64,000 bases of DNA from Hermodice carunculata (Eukaryota; Annelida; Polychaeta; Eunicida; Amphinomidae): the NCBI GenBank assembly GCA_964020975.1, contig OZ026628.1:17792240-17856239 (forward strand), written 5' to 3'. The number at the start of each line of letters is the position of its first letter. The stretch's first letter is position 1. The notes beneath the pieces were generated by a model. The model did no database searches and had not been told where the DNA came from. It saw nothing but the letters and a program-made list of their open reading frames with translations. Position numbers and translations under genes: made by a program. This document shows, piece by piece, positions 58,476 to 64,000 of this stretch.

Positions 58476-58862
58476 ATGCCAGAAGGAAAATTGTATTCAA
58501 TAAGGGACATGTTCCATATAACAAGAGAAAAAAATTCCATTGCTAAGGCCAGCGACATGAACAAATTACCAAGAGATGTGCAGAAGAGTTTGAAAGATAA
58601 ACTTTTGGAAGTAACAACTGACCAGCAAAAGGTTGAGGTGAAGTTTGGGAGGACATATGTCTTACGTAAAACCCCTCAACATCACCAGAGGAAGCGAGGA
58701 GCAAGGATGAACTCTTGCAGAAAATTCCACCCAATCTTGATTGAAAAGTTGTGGAGTAATGCTGAGAAGGAACATTTAACCTATAAGCCCGGCCGTAATG
58801 GACAACTTCATTTAAAACAAAAACAGAAACAAAATGACTGTGACAGTCCTGTGCTTAGCTGA
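58476..58862 (+). CDS. Hypothetical ORF, 128 residues, basic; possibly a transposase relic
   Basis: A Lys/Arg-rich protein with no domain I can name with confidence (KLPRDVQKSLKDKLLEVTTD, then VEVKFGRTYVLRKTPQHHQR). An overlapping frame from 58468 begins MKVNHARRKIVFNKGHVPYN and stops after KKFHC. Its KGHVPYNK motif resembles the N-terminus of a family of invertebrate proteins I loosely associate with Mutator-like transposases. A one-base shift in the A run near 58530 would explain the two overlapping frames, making this a decayed element. That is weak inference: a host exon or chance ORF is equally possible. It lies in a non-repetitive island between F3 and F2 elements. Confidence 0.35.
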   Translation: MPEGKLYSIRDMFHITREKNSIAKASDMNKLPRDVQKSLKDKLLEVTTDQQKVEVKFGRTYVLRKTPQHHQRKRGARMNSCRKFHPILIEKLWSNAEKEHLTYKPGRNGQLHLKQKQKQNDCDSPVLS

Positions 58863-59308
58863 CATTACATGCAAAGACTGAAGTGGTCCTGTGAACCTGA
58901 AAAGCTCAGTAACAAGGGATTAAAAATGACAATAGCTTTCCCAAATTTGATTCTGATCTTTTCTTCATTGAGGTCAAATGCTGGTAACAGAATTACCTGT
59001 CTTTAATAATTTGCTGAAAAATTCACCAATTATCAACAGAACTTATACATGATTTCAAATTCACTATTAGATTCATGTAATTCTGTCTGAATTTTAAGTA
59101 CTTGTAAATAGTCCTATTGTTGCAATGTTGAAATGCATCTAACATGTCTGAGATATAATTCTGTTGCTAAGTGGTAATGGAATTATAGGCTCCCTGAAAA
59201 TTTCTTGAAAACAGTAGTTTTTTTAATTAAAATCAACAGAATGAATTTATTTCTGATTTATGAACTCCCCATCAATCTTTTTAGAAGAAAGCAGGAATAA
59301 ATTTCATT
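58863..59308. other. Spacer
   Basis: AT-rich. No gene or known repeat. Confidence 0.4.
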
Positions 59309-59937
59309 TTTAGCTCAGCTGACTTGTTTTGTGAGGGTCTGTCTTCCACAAATCACATTTTTGCCTTTCCAAAACCATCAGGATCCACTTCAAACTTGGT
59401 GGGCATGCACCTTGGGTGGGTCTCTACCAAGTTTGTTCAAATGGTCACGCTTCAGTGATATTTTTGGGATTTTTTTATGATTTTTTTTAACAACAAAAAA
59501 TTGTTGCTTTCACACACAACACTCATAGGGACTCCCAGTTCTTAATTTGTTCACCAGGTGGTGCTGCATTTTTGTGTGTGTTGTCATTATTTTCGACTTA
59601 TTCTCCAGAGGCGTCACTCAGATTAAGCTGAAACTTGGTGGATATGTTTCTTGTCAAAGGGTCAAAGAAAGTTGTTCACTAGATGGCAGTGTTGTGAATT
59701 CCTGATTTTTAACGATTTTTTCAATTAAGGTACTAAAGGTAAATGCACCTTTTCTATTCATTACTATTTAAGTCAATGGACACTCTAATGCTTTATCACC
59801 TTTTTTGACTTCTGCGAAACTGCCATCCATATTGACTTCAAACTTGGAGGTAATGTACCTTCGGTGGGGCTCTGCCAACTTTATTAAAATGGTCACGCTT
59901 CAGTGATTTTTGGATTTTTTATGATTTTTTTTTTCGG

Positions 59938-61162
59938 AGTGACTATTTTCACCGTACGGTGAGAATAGCGTTTTGTCTATTTTCACCGTACGGCCAGAAT
60001 AGTGTTTTGTCTATTTCCACCGTACGGTGATGATAGAGTTTGGTCCATATTCGTTGTACGGTGAGAATAGGGGCTGCTCTATTTCTACCGTGCGGCAATA
60101 GTAGAGAAGTCAACCAGGGAAGAATATTTTGGAAAAGCATTGTGTCATGATATGGCACACAATGAGAATTGCAACCAACATTTGCTGAATTAATAAAAAG
60201 GCCTTAACTTCCCAGTTTGAACTGTGAGCATGGTTTATAATGAGATCGGTTGAGGTGTTATTTCAGCTTTTATTATCTAACAGCTTTTATAGAGCCAACA
60301 CTCTGTATTTTTTATGTGAAAAAGCACAAATTTAAGTGAAAAAACGGCCTTTTCACAATTGAGTGTACCCAAGTGCCTTAAAACTAGTTACTAGTGTCCG
60401 TACCCCCATGTAGTGTCCGTATTCCACAGAGAACAAGCAATATATTTTATGCAAGATTCACATGGACATAAAAACCTGTGCAAAGAATACCTTGATATTC
60501 AGGCAAAAATGCAGGATATTGTTATTTCAGGACTGTAACTCACATAGTTTGGTGTCACAGGCGTTTAGATGTTTTTAAAAATGAGTAAAATAAAAGGCAA
60601 TTTCTAAATATTGTTTGAAGTGTACTATGATGAGGGTAAATACTTCTAACAAGATGTACTTCCGAGAAGAAAAAAGAATTGAGGATCTACAAACAAAATA
60701 TTCCACTCAATTGTCCACATAACAATTGGAAGTAAGTAAGAACACTAACAAGAGTTATAGGAAGCCTATTCTGTAGTGTCCGTACCCAATGACAATTGCC
60801 ATGTAGAGGGAAAAATAAATGACTGGATCACATGCATCTATCCTCACCATGAAAATATACCAAACTGTACCATCACCACCATACGGTGAAAATAGACCAA
60901 GCCCTATCCTCACCGTACGGTGAAAATAGACAAAACTCTATCCTCACCGTACGGTGAAAATAGACAAAACTCCTTCCCAACGCTATTCTCACCGCACGGT
61001 GAAAATAGACCAAACGCTATTCTCACCGTACGGTGAAAATAGACAAAACTCTATCCTCACTGTACGGTGAAAATAGACAAAACTCCTTCCCAACGCTATT
61101 CTCACCGCACGGTGAAAATAGACCAAACGCTATTCTCACCGTACGGTGAAAATAGCATCGTC
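59938..61162. mobile_element. Foldback-like element with palindrome-array arms
   Basis: The left arm has CACCGTACGGTG-type palindromes at 59950, 59984, 60018, 60052 and 60086 (exactly 34 bp apart). The right arm, inverted, has them at 60877, 60911, 60945, 60990, 61024, 61058, 61103 and 61137 (34 or 45 bp apart), plus a degraded one near 60845. The spacer is GAGAATAGCGTTTTGTCTAT, reading the opposite way in the right arm. About 750 bp between the arms holds no ORF. Flanks are T runs (possible 9-bp duplication TTTTTTTTT) in an F2 unit. Confidence 0.85.
60111..60840. other. Interior of the foldback element
   Basis: No ORF. The phrase TAGTGTCCGTA occurs three times (about 60393, 60411 and 60774). 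No similarity to other parts of the window was seen. Confidence 0.6.
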
Positions 61163-63706
61163 CTTTTTTTTTGGGGGGGGGGGGGGAGCAAATCTTAAAA
61201 AATCTCAGAAACCGCTCACCCAGTTGGTTTAATATGACACAGGTACAGTCCTAAGAACTCTTAGTTCTAGTTTTTAATCAATTCATCAGGTGACCCTGCA
61301 ATTTTTTATGACTTTGTTGTGTTTTTGCTATTTCGGACTTGTCCAGACCATCAATCAGATTAAGCTGAAATTAGTGGGTATGTTCCTTGTGGAAAGGTCA
61401 AAGCAAGTTGTTGGTGACGCTGCAATTTTTTACGACTTTTTGTGTGTTTTTGCTATTTTCGATTTTTCCAGATTGTCATTCAGATAAGCTGAAATTAGTG
61501 GATATGTTCCTTGTGGAAAGGTCAAAGAAAGTTGTTCACTAGATGGGACTTCTGTGGATTCCTGACTTTTAATGATTTTTTTTTTCAATTCGGCTACTCA
61601 CTGATAAATGCACTTTTCCTTGTGATTACCATGCAAGTCAATGGGCATTCTAATGCCAATACACATTTTCAACTTCTCCAAAACTGTCATCCAGATTGAC
61701 TTCAAACTTAGTGGACCTTGGATGGGTCTCTACCAAGTTTGTACAAATGGTAATGCTCCAGTGATTTTTGGATTTTTTTTATGATTTTAAGCTGAACTGA
61801 CTTGTCAGTAGCTGAGCGTATCTTATGGTTTTTGTCTGTCAACTTCTTCTCCAGAACCGTCAGCCAGATTCACTTCAAACTTGGTGGCTATGTACCTTGG
61901 GTGGGTCTCGACCAAGCTTGTTCAATTGGTCACTTTCCATTGATTTTTTATTTTTAAAGATTTTTTTTGGGGAAAATCTTAAAAAAAACGTTTTCTTTGA
62001 AACCTTTAACCTGGTTGTTTTGATATCACACAGGAACACTCCTAGGGACTCCTAGTTCCTAATTTGTTCACCAGGTGGCACTGCGATTTTTTCTATTTTT
62101 TATGATTTTTTGTGTGTGATTGCTACTTTTGACTTCTTCTCTAGAACCGTCAATGAGTCCTGCTGAAACTAAGTGGATGTTTCTTGTGCAAGGGCCAAAC
62201 AAAATTGTTCACTATGAGGCAATGCTGCGGATTCCTGATTTTTAACGTTTTTTTGTTTTTGTTTTTTTTTTTTTTCAATTTGTGTATTTGTCAGTAAATG
62301 CACCTTTCTTATTGATTACCAGGTAAGTCAATGGGCATTCTAATGCTAATTCACATTTTTTACATCTTCTGCGAAACCGTCTGTCAGATTGACTTCAAAC
62401 TTGGTGGCCATGTACCTTGGGTGGGTCTCTAGCAGATTTCTTCAAATGGTCATGTTCCATTGATTCTTGGATTTTTTATGAATTTTTTGTTCTTCTTTTG
62501 GGCAAATCTTTAAAAAGTCTTCTTCTCTGAAACCACTCACCCAATTGCTTTGATATAACACAGCAACACTCCTTGGGACTCCTAGTTCTGAATTTGTTCA
62601 CCAGATGGCGCTGCAACTTTTAATTTTTTTAAAAATGATTTTTGTGTTATTGCGATTTTTTACTTTTTTCGCCAGAAACGTCACTCAGATTAAACTGAAA
62701 CTTGATGGATATATTCTTTGTGGTAGGGTAAAACTAAATGGTTCACAAGGTGGCAATGCTGCGGATTCCTGATTTTTCATGATTTTTTTTTTTAAATTTG
62801 GGTACTTACCGGTAAATGCCCATTTCTTATTGATTAATATGTATCTCACTGGCCAGTCAAATACTAATTCACATTTTTGACTTCATCTGCAAAACCGTAA
62901 GTCAGATTGACTTCAAACTTGATGGCAATATACTTTGGGTGGGTCTCCAGCAGATTTGCTCATATGGACACGCTATATTGCTTTTTGTTTTGTTTTTTTT
63001 ATAAATTTCTTTGTTCTTTTTGGGGGCAAATCTGAAAAAAAATCACAAGGGTATATGTACATGTCAGCTTAGAACAGGACTGTGACAGTCCTCCCTTTTT
63101 TGTTCTCTTTTTGGGTAAATCTTAAAAAATCTTCACCAAAACCACTCACCCAAATGCTTTGATATCATACAGGAACACCCCTAGGGACACCTGGTTTTGA
63201 ATTTGTTCATCAGGTGGTGCTGTAATTTTTCTAATTGTTGATGATTTTTGTGTGTGTTTTTGCTAGTTTCAACTTCTCCTGCAGAACCGTCACTCAGATT
63301 AAGCTGAAACCTGATCAATGTATTCCTTGTAGAAGGGTCAAACAAAGTTGTTCACCAGGAGGCACTGCTCTGAATTCCTGAGCTTTAACAATTTTTTTTC
63401 TTTTTGCAATTTGGGTACTACTCACTAAATGCACCTTTTCTGTTGATTACTGTGCAAGTCAGTGGGCATTCTAACACTAATTCACATGTTCAACTTCTCC
63501 AAAACTGTCACCCAGATTCACTTCAAACTTGGTGACAATGTACCTTGGGTGGGTCTCCCCCAGATTTGTTCAAATGGTCACGCTCCATTGATATTTGGAT
63601 TTTTTAAAGTTTTTTTTTCCTTTTTGGGGCAAATCCTTAAAATCTCAAAGGTGTATGAACATGTCAGCTGAGCACAGGACTGCATAGATGCTTAAAAGCA
63701 TCTATA

Positions 63707-64000
63707 TATTTAAATAGATCATTTAAAATTTCAGTTGAAAATCTATTGGATTGGCTGAATAATCACATATTTCTTTTATTCAGCATATGATTCGATCAGA
63801 TTTTCCTTCACTTGCTATCACATTATAATATTGTGCTACAGAACTTTTACTTCCAGATGGTAATGGAATTACCAAAAAAATGAAAGCACTGCAATTTTGT
63901 CTGATATGCATTAATTTTGAAAATGAATGTTCCTCTGGTTCACATGAAAGGTGAGTAAAGAGGGTCAGAGTGCACTAATATTTTGGCATTTCTATTCTGA
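63707..64000. other. Right edge, no feature recognised
   Basis: AT-rich, nothing supported. Confidence 0.4.

Larger units (their letters stand above)
59309..63706 (+). mobile_element. F2-type Helentron-like complex
   Basis: Starts TTAGCTCAGCTGACTTGTTT and ends GTCAGCTGAGCACAGGACTG with the hairpin AGATGCTTAAAAGCATCT at 63688-63705. Inside are core units (CTTCAAACTTGGTGG, TTGTTCACCAGGTGG, GATTCCTGATTTTTAACG), a second F2 start at about 61785 (AAGCTGAACTGACTTGTCAG), a second end at about 63065-63102 (GTCAGCTTAGAACAGGACTG, hairpin AGGACTGTGACAGTCCT), and the foldback element. Non-coding. Confidence 0.75.

Noticed and set aside
60840-61160. CRISPR-like look of regularly spaced palindromic repeats
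   Set aside because: The sequence between palindromes is itself repeated rather than unique, the array has an inverted partner at 59950-60095, and the DNA is animal. It is a foldback transposon arm.

Overview
This is eukaryotic, AT-rich, repeat-dense DNA with no operons. It contains single-exon-looking C2H2 zinc-finger genes with splice acceptors and AATAAA signals. Most of the rest is interspersed elements ending in a short hairpin followed by CTAGTT or CTCTTGTT, a repeat style I associate with bivalve molluscs and other lophotrochozoans (the pearl/Helentron-like elements). A marine lophotrochozoan, most likely a bivalve, is my best guess. I cannot name a species.

Host genes are sparse. A minus-strand terminal exon at 611-1057 encodes a small protein with a Tudor-like C-terminus. 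Three tandemly duplicated C2H2 zinc-finger genes lie on the plus strand (main exons about 3607-5890, 31097-33390 and 42511-45265). They share a splice acceptor, a long 5' leader, a nine-finger-type array and an unusual conserved C-terminal half. The whole neighbourhood is a segmental duplication: copy 1 about 3155-18099, copy 2 about 30553-40990, copy 3 about 41978-45265. The third gene has lost its first fingers, and a small TA-flanked MITE sits inside its decayed finger region. A 128-residue ORF at 58476-58862 is of uncertain nature.

Most of the window is mobile DNA. I distinguish six Helentron-like (HINE/pearl-type) families, called F1 to F6 here. They share a 5' hairpin, subterminal inverted repeats, often a microsatellite, a core of tandem units (near 145 bp in F1 and F4, about 442 bp in F5) and a 3' hairpin. 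F1 forms a head-to-tail array at 7357-13312. F2 fills 2215-3120, 18435-21540, 27509-29643 and 59309-63706. F3 fills 48337-50231 and 52174-58148. F4 lies at 50435-52126 and 55115-57034, F5 at 25386-27164, F6 at 33761-34570. Several insertion sites can be read directly from paralogous or family-consensus empty sites, and three fall at or beside a T-T pair. Other elements are three LINE fragments (6966-7356 plus; 16865-18046 minus; 52256-54520 minus), a fossil DIRS-like retroelement (about 21900-25230), TTAA-flanked hairpin MITEs, TA-flanked MITEs, and a foldback element (59938-61162) whose arms are arrays of a 12-bp palindrome every 34 bp.

The most interesting themes are: (1) extended nuclear-receptor-type half-sites (TCAAGGTCA) repeated about once per 145 bp inside two F4 elements, and similar AGGTCA-type motifs in other families; (2) a zinc-finger cluster whose DNA-contact residues differ between copies while the C-terminal half is conserved, embedded in a transposon-rich region; (3) the palindrome-array foldback element; (4) duplicated flanks that let individual insertions be ordered in time.
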